DNA of 64,000 nt from Gaiellasilicea sp963730405 (GCA_963730405.1 CAVSRW010000002.1:1-64000), one strand, 5' to 3'; counted from the first letter of the stretch, positions 7,167 through 15,897 are shown. Notes: generated from the letters alone by a model not told the origin. Numbers and translations are program-made.

Positions 7167-8543
7167 ATGAGCACCGACGCCGTCACGATGGACAAGATCG
7201 TCTCACTCTCGAAGCGGCGCGGGTTCGTCTTCCCGTCGTCGGAGATCTACGGCGGTCTCGGCAGCTCGTACGACTACGGCCACTACGGCGTGCTCCTGAA
7301 GGACAACGTCAAGGCGCGCTGGCTCGAGGCGATGGTGCGCGAGCGCGACGACATCGTGGCGCTCGACTCCTCGATCATCCTGCACCCGAGAGTGTGGGAG
7401 GCGTCGGGGCACGTGAGCGGCTTCAGCGACCCGCTCGTCGACTGCCGCACGTGCAAGCAGCGCTTCCGCGCCGACCACCTCGCCGACCCCGAGCACGAGG
7501 AGGTCCGCTGCGGCAAGCGGCCCTCGAAGCGCCCGGGCGAGACCCCGGACTGCGACCTGACCGAGCCGCGGCAGTTCAACCTCATGTTCCAGACGCGTGT
7601 CGGGGCCGTCGAGGAGACCGGCGTCGACGTCTACCTCCGCCCCGAGACCGCTCAGGGGATCTTCATCAACTTCAAGAACGTCGCCCAGATCGCGCGGCGG
7701 AAGCCGCCGTTCGGGATCGCACAGGTCGGCAAGGCGTTCCGGAACGAGATCACCCCTGGGAACTTCATCTTCCGGACACTCGAGTTCGAGCAGATGGAGA
7801 TGGAGTACTTCGTGCCGCCGGCGGAGGCGGACGAGTGGTACCGCTACTGGGTCGACGAGCGCTACCGGTGGCACCTTCGCTACGGCGTGCGCGAGAGCCA
7901 CCTGCGCGTTCGCCCGCACGACGCCGACGAGCTCTCCCACTACTCGAGCGGCACCAGCGACATCGAGTACCTCTTCCCGATCGGCTGGTCGGAGCTCGAG
8001 GGGATCGCGAACCGAGGCGCCTTCGACCTGACCCAGCACACCGATGCCTCGGGGACGAAGCTCGAGTGGGTCGACGCGGGCACCGGCGAGCGCTTCGTGC
8101 CGCACGTGGTCGAGCCGGCGCTCGGCGTCAATCGCTCGATGCTGACGTTCATGGTCGACGCCTATGACGAGGAGGTCGTGGGCGAGCGCGAGCGGACCGT
8201 CCTGCGGCTCCACCCGCAGCTCGCGCCGGTGAAGGCCGCGGTGCTGCCGCTGATCGGCAAGGACACGGCGATGGTCGAGAAGGCTCGCGCTCTCTACGAG
8301 GAGCTGCGCCGCCACTTCAGCGTCGAGTACGACGACAGCGGCGCGATCGGCCGCCGCTACCGCCGCCAGGACGAGATCGGGACGCCGTACGGGCTGACGA
8401 TCGACGAGCAGACGCTCGAGGACGAGACGATCACCGTCCGCGACCGCGACTCGCTCGCGCAGGAGCGGATCCCGATCGGCGGCGCGCGGACGAAGGTCGC
8501 CGAGCTGCTCGCGGCCGACTGGACGACGCCGAAGTCAGGCTGA
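7167..8543 (+). CDS. glyS: Glycyl-tRNA synthetase (single-chain, alpha2 type)
   Basis: A class II synthetase of 458 residues charging tRNA(Gly). Motif 1 to motif 3 features are clear: KRRGFVFPSSEIYGG and GSSYDYGHYGVLLKDN at the N-terminus, RPETAQGIFINFKNV, GKAFRNEITPGNFIFRTLEFEQMEMEYF, and HVVEPALGVNRSML near residue 310. The C-terminal anticodon-binding domain starts near 360 (LHPQLAPVKAAVLPL). A longer open frame exists upstream but would run through ybaK on the other strand; the ATG at 7167 gives the usual N-terminus. Its end overlaps the recO end by 9 bases, tail to tail. Confidence 0.96.
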   Translation: MSTDAVTMDKIVSLSKRRGFVFPSSEIYGGLGSSYDYGHYGVLLKDNVKARWLEAMVRERDDIVALDSSIILHPRVWEASGHVSGFSDPLVDCRTCKQRFRADHLADPEHEEVRCGKRPSKRPGETPDCDLTEPRQFNLMFQTRVGAVEETGVDVYLRPETAQGIFINFKNVAQIARRKPPFGIAQVGKAFRNEITPGNFIFRTLEFEQMEMEYFVPPAEADEWYRYWVDERYRWHLRYGVRESHLRVRPHDADELSHYSSGTSDIEYLFPIGWSELEGIANRGAFDLTQHTDASGTKLEWVDAGTGERFVPHVVEPALGVNRSMLTFMVDAYDEEVVGERERTVLRLHPQLAPVKAAVLPLIGKDTAMVEKARALYEELRRHFSVEYDDSGAIGRRYRRQDEIGTPYGLTIDEQTLEDETITVRDRDSLAQERIPIGGARTKVAELLAADWTTPKSG

Positions 8544-9275
8544 GAGCGTGCGGAGGCGGAAGCCGCCGTGGTGCTCGTACGAGGCGGTCACGAGCGCGAG
8601 CGCCTCGCGCGCGCCGCGGTCCGTGAGTCCCGCTGCGTGGGCGTCCGCGAGCGGTGTCGCAACCAGCGTCCGGATCGCCCGTAGCCCCTCCGGCGACAGC
8701 GCGATCGTGCCGCCGCCGCAGTCGCGGCAGACGGCGCCGCCGGCCGCCGGGGCGTAGCCGACCAGCCCGTCGTCGGCGCCGCACTCGACGCAGCCGTCGA
8801 GATGCGGCATGTAGCCGGAGAGCCACAGCAGCTTCAGCTGGAACGAGAGGACGAGCGGGTCGAGCGCCGGCCGCGCGGGGGCACGCGAAGGGATCTCGTC
8901 GAGGCGGTCGAGGAACCGCGTCAGGGCCGTGAACGCCCGCTCGTTCGCCTCCTGCTCCGGGAAGAGGCGCAGCATCGCCTCGGCGCCGATCAGGCCGACG
9001 GCGAGCCGGTAGGAGTCCTCGCGCGACTCGTGATGCGAGGAGCGGAGGTCTGCTCCGGTCACGGTCTGCAGCTCGCCGGAGCCCTGATGGAGCATCAGCT
9101 CGACGTGCGAGAGCGGCTCGAGCCTGCCGCCGAAGCGCGACTTCGTGCGCCGCACGCCCTTGGCGACCGCGCCGACCCGGCCGCGGTCAGCGGTATAGAC
9201 ATGGAGCACGCGGTCGGCCTCCCCCAGCCGGAACGAGCGCAGCACGACCGCCTCCGTCCTGTACGTCCGGGCCAT
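8535..9275 (-). CDS. recO: DNA repair protein RecO
   Basis: A 246-residue RecO that loads RecA by displacing SSB in the RecFOR pathway. An N-terminal OB fold (YRTEAVVLRSFRLGEADRVL, then VGAVAKGVRRTKSRFGGRLEP) is followed by a helical domain with a zinc-binding site, C-V-E-C and C-R-D-C around residues 160-190. The length is standard. It is divergent from a glutaredoxin gene and convergent with glyS. Confidence 0.94.
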   Translation of the reverse strand: MARTYRTEAVVLRSFRLGEADRVLHVYTADRGRVGAVAKGVRRTKSRFGGRLEPLSHVELMLHQGSGELQTVTGADLRSSHHESREDSYRLAVGLIGAEAMLRLFPEQEANERAFTALTRFLDRLDEIPSRAPARPALDPLVLSFQLKLLWLSGYMPHLDGCVECGADDGLVGYAPAAGGAVCRDCGGGTIALSPEGLRAIRTLVATPLADAHAAGLTDRGAREALALVTASYEHHGGFRLRTLSA

Positions 9276-9281
9276 CCTCCG

Positions 9282-9287
9282 AGTCTA
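9282..9287 (-). promoter_or_regulatory. -10 hexamer TAGACT for recO
   Basis: TANNNT on the minus strand, exactly 6 bases before the recO ATG; no Shine-Dalgarno site, so a leaderless mRNA is likely. Confidence 0.55.
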
Positions 9288-9323
9288 GAGCGGCGACCCG
9301 ACGGGAACCGAACCGGCGTCGTC

Positions 9324-9329
9324 TACGTT
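9324..9329 (+). promoter_or_regulatory. -10 hexamer TACGTT for the glutaredoxin gene
   Basis: TANNNT 9 bases before the ATG at 9339; same leaderless layout as its divergent neighbour recO. Confidence 0.5.
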
Positions 9330-9338
9330 GTACGCCCG

Positions 9339-9593
9339 ATGAGCAGGATCCAGATCTACACGACCCGCTGGTGCGGCTACTGCGTCCGCGCCAAGGCGCT
9401 CCTGGACGGCAAGGGGATCGCCTACGAAGAGATCACGCTCGACGACGACCCCGCCTTCCGCCGCAATCTCCAGGAGCTCACCGGCGGGTGGACCGTCCCC
9501 CAGATCCTGATCGACGGGGTACCGATCGGCGGCTATACGGAGCTCTGGCGGCTGGACAAGTCCGGCCAGCTCGACGCCCGACTCGCCGCCTAG
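9339..9593 (+). CDS. Glutaredoxin-like thiol oxidoreductase (CGYC)
   Basis: An 84-residue thioredoxin-fold protein with active site W-C-G-Y-C at residues 11-15, cis-proline motif TVPQILIDG and the GGYTEL loop that holds the low-molecular-weight thiol. CGYC is the active site of actinobacterial mycoredoxins, whereas glutathione-type Grx3 usually has CPYC, so the partner thiol may be mycothiol or another thiol (inference). The start follows from the family N-terminus; a longer upstream frame is antisense to recO. Confidence 0.88.
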   Translation: MSRIQIYTTRWCGYCVRAKALLDGKGIAYEEITLDDDPAFRRNLQELTGGWTVPQILIDGVPIGGYTELWRLDKSGQLDARLAA

Positions 9594-9617
9594 CGGCCGA
9601 CCCGCCGAGGGCCTTCC

Positions 9618-9623
9618 TAGACT
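9618..9623 (+). promoter_or_regulatory. -10 hexamer TAGACT for the O-antigen-ligase-like gene
   Basis: TANNNT 6 bases before the GTG at 9630, without a ribosome-binding site. Confidence 0.5.
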
Positions 9624-9629
9624 GTCGGC

Positions 9630-11426
9630 GTGTTCAGGTCGGCAGCACCGGCCGCCTTCCTCGCCGCATTCGCTGCCGTCACGGGCTTGGGCGTGGCGGA
9701 CGGTGGCTACTTCCCGAGCGAGTGGGGCCTCGCCACGCTCGGCTTCGTGCTCGTCGGCGTCACGGTGCTCGTCGTCGCGGAGAGCCCGTCGGTCGGCCGG
9801 CGGGAGCTCGCGTTCGTCGCCGGCCTCATGCTGGTCACGAGTTGGGTGGCGCTCTCGGCGCTCTGGTCGGCGGGAGCGGGCGCGCCGGTACTCGAGGCGG
9901 AGCGCGGCGTCCTCTACGTCGCGGCAGCCGCCGCAGCCCTCCTGCTGCTCGCCCTGCCGGGAGCTGCGCCGGGGCTGCTGGGCGGCATAGTCGCAGGCGC
10001 TGTCGGCCTCGCTCTCTATGGGCTCGGGACACGGCTGTTCCCGGGGCACGTCGGCGGGGAGTACCACCCCTCCGGCTACCAGCTGACCGAGCCGATCGGA
10101 TACGCGAACGCACTCGCGATCCTCAGCGTGGTCGGGATCCTGCTCTGCGTCGGGTTCGCCGCTCACGGCAGCCGCCCCGTGTGCGTCGCCGCCGCGATGA
10201 GCCTCGTCGTGCTCCTGCCGACGCTCTACTTCACGGTCAGCCGTGGCGCGACCGGCGCGCTCGTTGCAGGCCTGATCGCGCTGGCGATCGTGGATCCCGA
10301 TCGCCGACGTCTGCTCGTGCGCTCGGCGCCGCTGGCGGCGCCTGCCGTTCTCGCGGTCCTCCTGTTGTCATGGTTCCCGGCGCTGACGACCCAGGGTGCC
10401 GAGCTCGAAGACGTGCAGCGCGAGGGAGTGCGGTTCGCCGTGCTTCTCCTCGCTCTCGTCGCGCTCGCCGCCGGTACGGCGATCGTGGTCGGTCAGGGCG
10501 AAGGCCGCTTCCGCGTGTCGGCTCGAGCACCGGGCCGAGTCGTGGTGCCGGCCGCCCTCGTCATCGCACTTGCCGCGGTGCCGCTCGCCGTTGTGGCGGT
10601 GAGCCGTAGTGACGGCCTCCTCAGCCTGGCGGGGACCGGTCGGGGCGACTGGTGGCGGGTGGCGACGACGATGGTGGGCGACGAGCCGCTGCTCGGCACC
10701 GGAGCGGGCAGCTTCGAGGCCCGCTTCGTCCGTGAAGGCTCGCCGGGGCTCGCCGCCCGGGACGCGCACAACCTCTACCTGGAGACACTCGCGGAGCTCG
10801 GCCCGGCCGGACTCGCACTCCTGCTCGCGACCCTGGCGCTGCCGCTCACTGCGATCCCGCGCGCCCGTCGAAGCGCCGTCGCCCCGGCGGCCGCCGCCGC
10901 GTACATCGCCTACCTGCTCCATGCCGCGGTCGACTGGACGTGGGAGATCCCGATCGCGACGGTCCCCGCGCTCTTCTGCGGGGCCGTCCTCCTCTCGGCA
11001 GCCCGCGAGCCCGCCGGCCACCCGCTCGTGGGGCGGCGACGTGCGATCGCCCTTGCCCTCGCGGTGCCCGTGCTCGCCGTGGCCCTCGTGGCGCACGTCG
11101 GCAACGGCGCGGCGGCCGCGAGCGCGGATGCGGCGAGCCGCGACGAACCCGAGCGGGCGCTGCGCGAGGCGAAGCGCGCGATCGCCTGGGCACCGTGGGC
11201 CGAGGAGCCGTGGCAGCTTCGCGGCGAGGCCGAGCTGCTTCTCGACGACGACGCGGCCGCGCGGCGGAGCTTCGAGCGCTCGCTCGAGCTGAACCCCGAG
11301 AACTGGTCCGCCTGGCTCAATCTCGCCGCCGTCACCAACGGCGCGGTGCGCGCTCGGGCCCTCGATCGAGTGGACGCCCTCAACCCCGGTGGCGTCGAGA
11401 CCGACGAGCTTCGTACAAAACCTTAA
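9630..11426 (+). CDS. O-antigen ligase/polymerase-like membrane protein with C-terminal TPR
   Basis: A 598-residue polytopic protein with about a dozen hydrophobic helices and the Wzy_C/WaaL signature GTGAGSFEARFV followed by RDAHNLYLETLAELGPAGLALLL (residues about 355-400). The last 120 residues are soluble and helical (EPERALREAKRAIAWAPWAEEPW, then AARRSFERSLELNPENWSAWLNLA), typical of one or two TPR units. It probably joins or polymerises lipid-linked glycans outside the membrane; the actual substrate cannot be inferred because no glycan cluster surrounds it. Confidence 0.82.
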   Translation: MFRSAAPAAFLAAFAAVTGLGVADGGYFPSEWGLATLGFVLVGVTVLVVAESPSVGRRELAFVAGLMLVTSWVALSALWSAGAGAPVLEAERGVLYVAAAAAALLLLALPGAAPGLLGGIVAGAVGLALYGLGTRLFPGHVGGEYHPSGYQLTEPIGYANALAILSVVGILLCVGFAAHGSRPVCVAAAMSLVVLLPTLYFTVSRGATGALVAGLIALAIVDPDRRRLLVRSAPLAAPAVLAVLLLSWFPALTTQGAELEDVQREGVRFAVLLLALVALAAGTAIVVGQGEGRFRVSARAPGRVVVPAALVIALAAVPLAVVAVSRSDGLLSLAGTGRGDWWRVATTMVGDEPLLGTGAGSFEARFVREGSPGLAARDAHNLYLETLAELGPAGLALLLATLALPLTAIPRARRSAVAPAAAAAYIAYLLHAAVDWTWEIPIATVPALFCGAVLLSAAREPAGHPLVGRRRAIALALAVPVLAVALVAHVGNGAAAASADAASRDEPERALREAKRAIAWAPWAEEPWQLRGEAELLLDDDAAARRSFERSLELNPENWSAWLNLAAVTNGAVRARALDRVDALNPGGVETDELRTKP

Positions 11427-11508
11427 CAACGCTCAGCGCATGATTTCGCGCCGAATGCATCACACCAGTAGAACGCAGACCCCTGCACAGCTGTTGGAAG
11501 GAGCCCAG

Positions 11509-11959
11509 TTGACCAACTCATACGTGCGTCGTGCCACAGCCGCCGCGGCGCTCGCCGCCGGCCTGCTGGTGGCGTTCGCCGCTCTCGGCGGCGTCAGCGC
11601 CGGCCAGAGCGCGATCAGCGCCGACCAGTACCAGTACGGCAAGAAGGTGACGATCTGCCACAAGGGCAAGAACACGATCAGCATCTCGAGGAACGCCTGG
11701 CCCGCTCATCAGCGCCACGGCGATGTCACCGGCACGTGTGCGGCCGCGAAGGCCAAGAAGGCCAAGGCCGCGAAGGCTAAGGCCGCTGCGAAGGCCAGGC
11801 CGCGAAGGCCCAGGCCGCTGCGAAGGCCGCGGCTGGCAAGGCCAAGGCTGAGGCTGCGAAGGCCGCTGCCGCGGAGAAGAAGGCGAGAGGAAGAAGCCCG
11901 AGCACGCCGGCAACCCCGGCAACCCCGGCAACGGTAACGGCAAGGGCGGCAAGGGCTAG
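11509..11959 (+). CDS. Secreted protein with ICHKG domain and Lys/Ala repeat tail (frameshifted)
   Basis: The TTG at 11509 follows a good GGAAGGAG site. A signal peptide (AAAALAAGLLVAFAALGGVSAG) leads into a small Cys/His module, VTICHKGKNTISISRNAW then AHQRHGDVTGTC, found in many exported bacterial proteins. Then comes a low-complexity AKAKKAKAAKAKAAAKA tail encoded by AAGGCC-type hexamers. In the raw frame the tail turns arginine-rich; adding a base near 11796 and shifting again near 11886-11891 restores Lys/Ala repeats and a GNPGNPGNGNG ending at the TAG at 11957. The repeats could allow slippage, or these are sequencing errors. Function unknown; probably surface-associated. Confidence 0.65.
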
Positions 11960-11991
11960 ACCGAAGCCGCAGACGACGGAACGACCCGCGG

Positions 11992-12018
11992 GAGGCCCGG
12001 CTCAGTCCGGGCCTCTTT
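11992..12018. terminator. Rho-independent-like terminator
   Basis: A perfect 9-base stem GAGGCCCGG/CCGGGCCTC with a 6-base loop, followed by TTT on the plus strand. It sits between the convergent secreted-protein gene and mutM and can serve both. Confidence 0.75.
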
Positions 12019-12022
12019 GCGT

Positions 12023-12841
12023 CTAGGACAGCGTCTGGCAGCGCGGGCAGAACCAGGTGCCGCGGCCCCCTGCCCTGATCTTCTCGAGCGGAGTGCCGCA
12101 GCGGTCGCACGGCTCGTCGGTGCGGCCGTACGCCCGGAACTCCCGCTGCATCGTCCCCGGCGAGCCGTCCGGGAGGCGGTAGTCCGAGAGCGTCGAGCCC
12201 TGCCGCTCGATCCCGAGCGCGAGCGCCTTCCGGATCGCCCGGTGCAGGCGCTGGAGCTCGCCGCGATCGAGCGAGCCAGCCTTGCGCAGCGGGTGCAGAC
12301 GGGCGTACCAGAGCGCCTCGTCGACGTAGATGTTCCCGAGGCCGGCCAACGTGCGCTGGTCGAGCAGTGCGGCCTTGAGCGGCGCCCGCCGGCCCGCGAG
12401 ACGCTCGCCGAGCCCCTTCGCCGTGAAGGCGGCGACGAGCGGCTCCTCGCCGAGCCGGGCGCCGAGGTACGGCTCGAGCTCGCCCGGCTCGAGCAGGAGC
12501 CACGTGCCGAAGCGCCGCACGTCGCGGTAGCCGACGGTCGTACCGTCGTCGAGCCGCAGCACGGCGCGGACGTGCGAGGCCTCCCCCGGCTCGCGGAGGA
12601 GGCTGCCCGTCATCCGCAGGTGGATCAGGAGCGCCCGCCCCGACGCAAAGCGGACGATCAGGTACTTGCCCCGGCGGTCGACGTGCTCGACTCGCTCCCC
12701 GGTCAGCTCCGCCGCGACCGCGAGCGGATCCTCGGGTCGGGTCAGACGGACGTCGTCGATCTCGACGTGCTCGAGCCGCCTGCCCTCGAGCGCCGGCGCG
12801 ATCGCTCGCCGGACGCTCTCGACCTCGGGGAGCTCAGGCAT
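12023..12841 (-). CDS. mutM: Formamidopyrimidine-DNA glycosylase
   Basis: A 272-residue bifunctional glycosylase/AP lyase removing oxidised purines. It begins with the catalytic P-E-L-P-E-V, has the conserved lysine in RRGKYLIV near residue 58, GLGNIYVDEALW (helix-two-turn-helix) and a C-terminal zinc finger with C-D-R-C and C-P-R-C. Full length. It follows deoA by 30 bases on the same strand, an unusual pairing of base-excision repair with nucleoside salvage. Confidence 0.95.
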   Translation of the reverse strand: MPELPEVESVRRAIAPALEGRRLEHVEIDDVRLTRPEDPLAVAAELTGERVEHVDRRGKYLIVRFASGRALLIHLRMTGSLLREPGEASHVRAVLRLDDGTTVGYRDVRRFGTWLLLEPGELEPYLGARLGEEPLVAAFTAKGLGERLAGRRAPLKAALLDQRTLAGLGNIYVDEALWYARLHPLRKAGSLDRGELQRLHRAIRKALALGIERQGSTLSDYRLPDGSPGTMQREFRAYGRTDEPCDRCGTPLEKIRAGGRGTWFCPRCQTLS

Positions 12842-12871
12842 CGGGAGGGTCGAGTCGCTTCTGGCCGACGA

Positions 12872-14170
12872 TCACGCGACGACGTCGAGCAGGATCGGAT
12901 GCTCCTGCGGCGGCTCGTCGCCCAGCTCGTAGGCCGCGAGCACGGCGTCCACGGCCGCCGCCCCGCTCGTGTCGTCGCGCGCGTGCACCTCGGCGAGCAC
13001 GTCGCCCTCCGTCACGCTCGCGCCGCGCTTGACCCGACAGACGACGCCGACGGCGTGGTCGATCGAGTCCTCCTTCGTCCGGCGGCCCGCACCGAGGTGG
13101 AGCGCGGCGATGCCGACGGCGATCGCCCCGAGCCGCACGACCGAGCCGGATGCGGGCGCACGAACCTCGAGCACGACCGGCGCCTGCGGCAGCGCGCCCG
13201 GATCCGGGTCGCCACCCTGCGCCCTGATCCAGCGCTCGTAGAGAGCCAGTGCGGAGCCGTCCGCCACCACGGCCTCGGCCCGCCGTCTCCCCTCCTCCTC
13301 GTCGACTCCGAGGTCAGAGAGCGCCAGCAGGCGCGCACAGGCGTCGAGGACGAGCTCCGTGAAGTCGGGTGGGCCCTCGCCGCGGATCGTGTCGCGCGCC
13401 TCCCCGATCTCGAGCGCGTTCCCGACCGCCGCCCCGAGAGGCTGATCCATGTCCGTGAGCAGGCAGACGACCTCGCGGCCGGCGTGCTCGCCCAGCTCGA
13501 GCATCGTCCGCGCGAGAGCGCGCGCATCGTCGAGCGTCTTCATGAAGGCGCCGTCGCCGACCTTGACGTCGAGCACGATCGCGTCGGCGCCCCCGGCGAT
13601 CTTCTTCGACATGATCGAGGAGGCGATCAGCGGCAGGATGTCCACCGTCGCGGTGACGTCCCGCAGGCCGTAGAGCTTCTTGTCCGCCGGCACGAGGTCG
13701 TCGGTCTGGCCGACGATCGCGAGCCCGACCTCCTGCACCTGGCGGACGAAGTCGTCGACCGAGAGGTCGACGCTGAAGCCGGGGATCGACTCGAGCTTGT
13801 CGAGCGTCCCGCCCGTGTGCCCCAGGCCGCGTCCGCTCATCTTCCCGACGGGGACGCCGCACGCGGCGACGATCGGCCCGACCGCGATCGTCGTCTTGTC
13901 GCCGACGCCGCCGGTGGAGTGCTTGTCGACCACCTTGCGGCCGAGCGCAGCGCCCAGGTCGAGCGTGCGGCCGCTCCGGATCATCGCGTCGGTGAGCGCG
14001 TACGTCTCGGCCGCGGACATGCCGCGGAAGTAGACGGCCATGCAGAACGCGGCCAGCTGGTAGTCCGGGATCTCGCCGCGCGCGTAGCCGAGCACGAGCT
14101 CCGAGATCTCCTCCGCCGGGAGCTCCTCCCCGTTCCGCTTCCGCTCGATCAGCTCCGCCGGATGGATCAC
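12872..14170 (-). CDS. deoA: Thymidine / pyrimidine-nucleoside phosphorylase
   Basis: A 432-residue phosphorylase that splits thymidine or other pyrimidine nucleosides into base and (deoxy)ribose-1-phosphate. It shows an N-terminal helical domain, the phosphate-binding KHSTGGVGDK near residue 80, MSGRGLGHTGGTLDKLES and a lipoyl-like C-terminal domain (RAPASGSVVRLGA). Its start overlaps the deoB stop (ATGA), giving the textbook salvage pair: DeoA makes deoxyribose-1-phosphate and DeoB converts it to the 5-phosphate. Confidence 0.95.
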   Translation of the reverse strand: MIHPAELIERKRNGEELPAEEISELVLGYARGEIPDYQLAAFCMAVYFRGMSAAETYALTDAMIRSGRTLDLGAALGRKVVDKHSTGGVGDKTTIAVGPIVAACGVPVGKMSGRGLGHTGGTLDKLESIPGFSVDLSVDDFVRQVQEVGLAIVGQTDDLVPADKKLYGLRDVTATVDILPLIASSIMSKKIAGGADAIVLDVKVGDGAFMKTLDDARALARTMLELGEHAGREVVCLLTDMDQPLGAAVGNALEIGEARDTIRGEGPPDFTELVLDACARLLALSDLGVDEEEGRRRAEAVVADGSALALYERWIRAQGGDPDPGALPQAPVVLEVRAPASGSVVRLGAIAVGIAALHLGAGRRTKEDSIDHAVGVVCRVKRGASVTEGDVLAEVHARDDTSGAAAVDAVLAAYELGDEPPQEHPILLDVVA

Positions 14171-15333
14171 GGCGTCAGGATCGGCGTCCCTGGGATCCCG
14201 CGGCCCGGCGCCTTGCCGCCGAGCCAGGCGTTGACGGTCGCGCCGACGTCGCCGAACTCGCCCTCGTGGACTGCGCCCTTCGCGTTCCGGCCGGCCGCGT
14301 ACGCGAGCAGGAGCGCGTGCTCGCGGGAGTGGTCGGTCGAGGGCGTCGTCGGGTCGCAGCCGTGATCGGAGGTGATGATCAGCAGGTCACCCGGCCGCAG
14401 CGCCTCGAGGATGTCCTCCAGCCGGCGGTCGAAGTCCTGCAGGCAGCGGTGGAAGTTGACGGGGTCGTTGCGGTGGCCCCAGAGCATGTCCGTCTCGACG
14501 AGGTTGGTGAAGACGAGGCCGCCGTCGATCGTCTGCAGCAGCTCCACGGTCTTGTTGATCCCGTCCACGTTCGACTTCGTCGGGAACGACTCGTCGATGT
14601 CGCAGCCGGCGTAGATGTCGCTGATCTTCCCGACCGCGTGCACCTGGTTGCCGGCGTCGCGGACGAGCGAGAGGTAGTTCGGCCGCCGCGGCTCGAGCGA
14701 GAAGTCGTGCCGGTTCGGCGTCCGCTCGTAGCTCCCGGGAGCACCGGTGAACGGCCTCGCGATCACCCGGCCGACGGCGTGCTTGCCCGTCAGGATCTCG
14801 CGCGCGATCCGGCAGCCCTCGTACAGCTCCTCGAGCGGGATCGTCTCCTCGTGCGCGGCGATCTGGAAGACGGAGTCGGCGGACGTGTAGACGATCCACT
14901 TCCCCGTCCGCTGGTGCTCCTCGCCGAGCTCCTGGATGATGTCCGTCCCCGACGCCGGCCTGTTCGCGAGCACGCCGCGGCCGGTCCTGTGCATGAACGG
15001 GTCGATCACGTCGTGCGGAAAGCCGTGCGGATAGGTCGGCATCGCCTGCGGCGTGACGACGCCCATCAGCTCCCAGTGGCCCGTCGTCGTGTCCTTGCCC
15101 TTCGAGCGCTCGAGCAGCCGTCCGGCGACCGCGGGGGCGCCCGGCTGGGGCGGGCAGCCCTCCAGCTCCATCACGTTCCCGAGGCCGAGCGCCTCGAGCG
15201 CGGGCAGGTCGAGACCTCCGACGGCGCGGGCCACGTTGCCGAGCGTGTTCGACCCCTCATCCCCGAACGAGGCCGCATCCGGCAACTCTCCCGCGCCGAC
15301 GGCGTCGAGCACGATGACGCAGGCCCGCGGCAC
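14167..15333 (-). CDS. deoB: Phosphopentomutase
   Basis: An alkaline-phosphatase-superfamily mutase of 388 residues interconverting (deoxy)ribose 1- and 5-phosphates. The metal site is visible: VLDAVGAGELPDAA, GSNTLGN, GKDTTTGHWE with the phosphorylated threonine, NLVETDMLWGHRND and SDHGCDPTTPSTDHSRE. The GTG start at 15333 is preceded by TACAAT at 6 bases. It is co-transcribed with deoA. Confidence 0.95.
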   Translation of the reverse strand: MPRACVIVLDAVGAGELPDAASFGDEGSNTLGNVARAVGGLDLPALEALGLGNVMELEGCPPQPGAPAVAGRLLERSKGKDTTTGHWELMGVVTPQAMPTYPHGFPHDVIDPFMHRTGRGVLANRPASGTDIIQELGEEHQRTGKWIVYTSADSVFQIAAHEETIPLEELYEGCRIAREILTGKHAVGRVIARPFTGAPGSYERTPNRHDFSLEPRRPNYLSLVRDAGNQVHAVGKISDIYAGCDIDESFPTKSNVDGINKTVELLQTIDGGLVFTNLVETDMLWGHRNDPVNFHRCLQDFDRRLEDILEALRPGDLLIITSDHGCDPTTPSTDHSREHALLLAYAAGRNAKGAVHEGEFGDVGATVNAWLGGKAPGRGIPGTPILTP

Positions 15334-15338
15334 GTGGC

Positions 15339-15345
15339 TATTGTA
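15339..15345. promoter_or_regulatory. Bidirectional -10 element TATTGTA between deoB and the small membrane gene
   Basis: Read rightward this is TATTGT, 9 bases before the ATG at 15354; read leftward it is TACAAT, 6 bases before the deoB GTG. The same seven bases can serve both strands. Confidence 0.6.
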
Positions 15346-15353
15346 CGGCGCGC

Positions 15354-15509
15354 ATGGAGACTGTCCTCGGTCTGATCGGCCTTCTCGTCTACATCGTGGC
15401 GATCGTCTCGCTCGCCGCGGGTGTGACCTGGATCGTCGTGAAGCTCAGCCCCTCGAAGAGCCAGAAGCAGCTCGAGGCGCGGAAGCAGAAGCAGGCCGAG
15501 GCCGGCTAG
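15354..15509 (+). CDS. 51-residue single-pass membrane protein
   Basis: An N-terminal transmembrane helix (LGLIGLLVYIVAIVSLAAGVTWIVV) precedes a short basic, glutamine-rich tail (KSQKQLEARKQKQAEAG). Short hydrophobic proteins of this type are common in actinobacteria and usually have no known function. It ends 3 bases before the VOC gene, so the two form an operon. Confidence 0.7.
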   Translation: METVLGLIGLLVYIVAIVSLAAGVTWIVVKLSPSKSQKQLEARKQKQAEAG

Positions 15510-15512
15510 ACC

Positions 15513-15884
15513 ATGGACTGGCGGCTCGAGCTGGTGCAGGTGCCGGTCTCGGACGTCGATCGCGCGAAGCGCTTCTACACCGAGCAGGTGGGCTTCGTAG
15601 CCGACCACGACCACCAGGTCAGCGACGAGCTGCGCTTCGTCCAGCTGACGCCGCCCGGTTCGGCGTGCTCGATCGCGCTGGGGACGGGGGTCGGGGACAT
15701 GCCGCCCGGCTCGCAGCGCGGCCTGCAGATGGTCGTGCCGGACGTCCACGCCGCACGGGCGGAGCTCGTCGAGCGCGGCGTCGACGTCGGCGACGTGCAG
15801 GTGTTTCCGTGGGGGTCGTTCGTCTTCTTCAGCGATCCGGACGGCAACAGCTGGTCCGTGCAGCAGCTTCCGCCACGCGACTAG
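15513..15884 (+). CDS. VOC-family (glyoxalase/bleomycin-resistance-like) protein
   Basis: A 123-residue single VOC domain with paired beta-alpha-beta-beta-beta units: ELVQVPVSDVDRAKRFYTEQVGF, QLTPPGSACSIALG, MVVPDVHAARAELVERGVDV and FFSDPDGNSWSVQQLP. The last block is the usual metal- or substrate-facing strand. The reaction is unknown. It is co-directional and nearly contiguous with the small membrane protein upstream. Confidence 0.88.
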   Translation: MDWRLELVQVPVSDVDRAKRFYTEQVGFVADHDHQVSDELRFVQLTPPGSACSIALGTGVGDMPPGSQRGLQMVVPDVHAARAELVERGVDVGDVQVFPWGSFVFFSDPDGNSWSVQQLPPRD

Positions 15885-15897
15885 CCCCGGGGAAACG

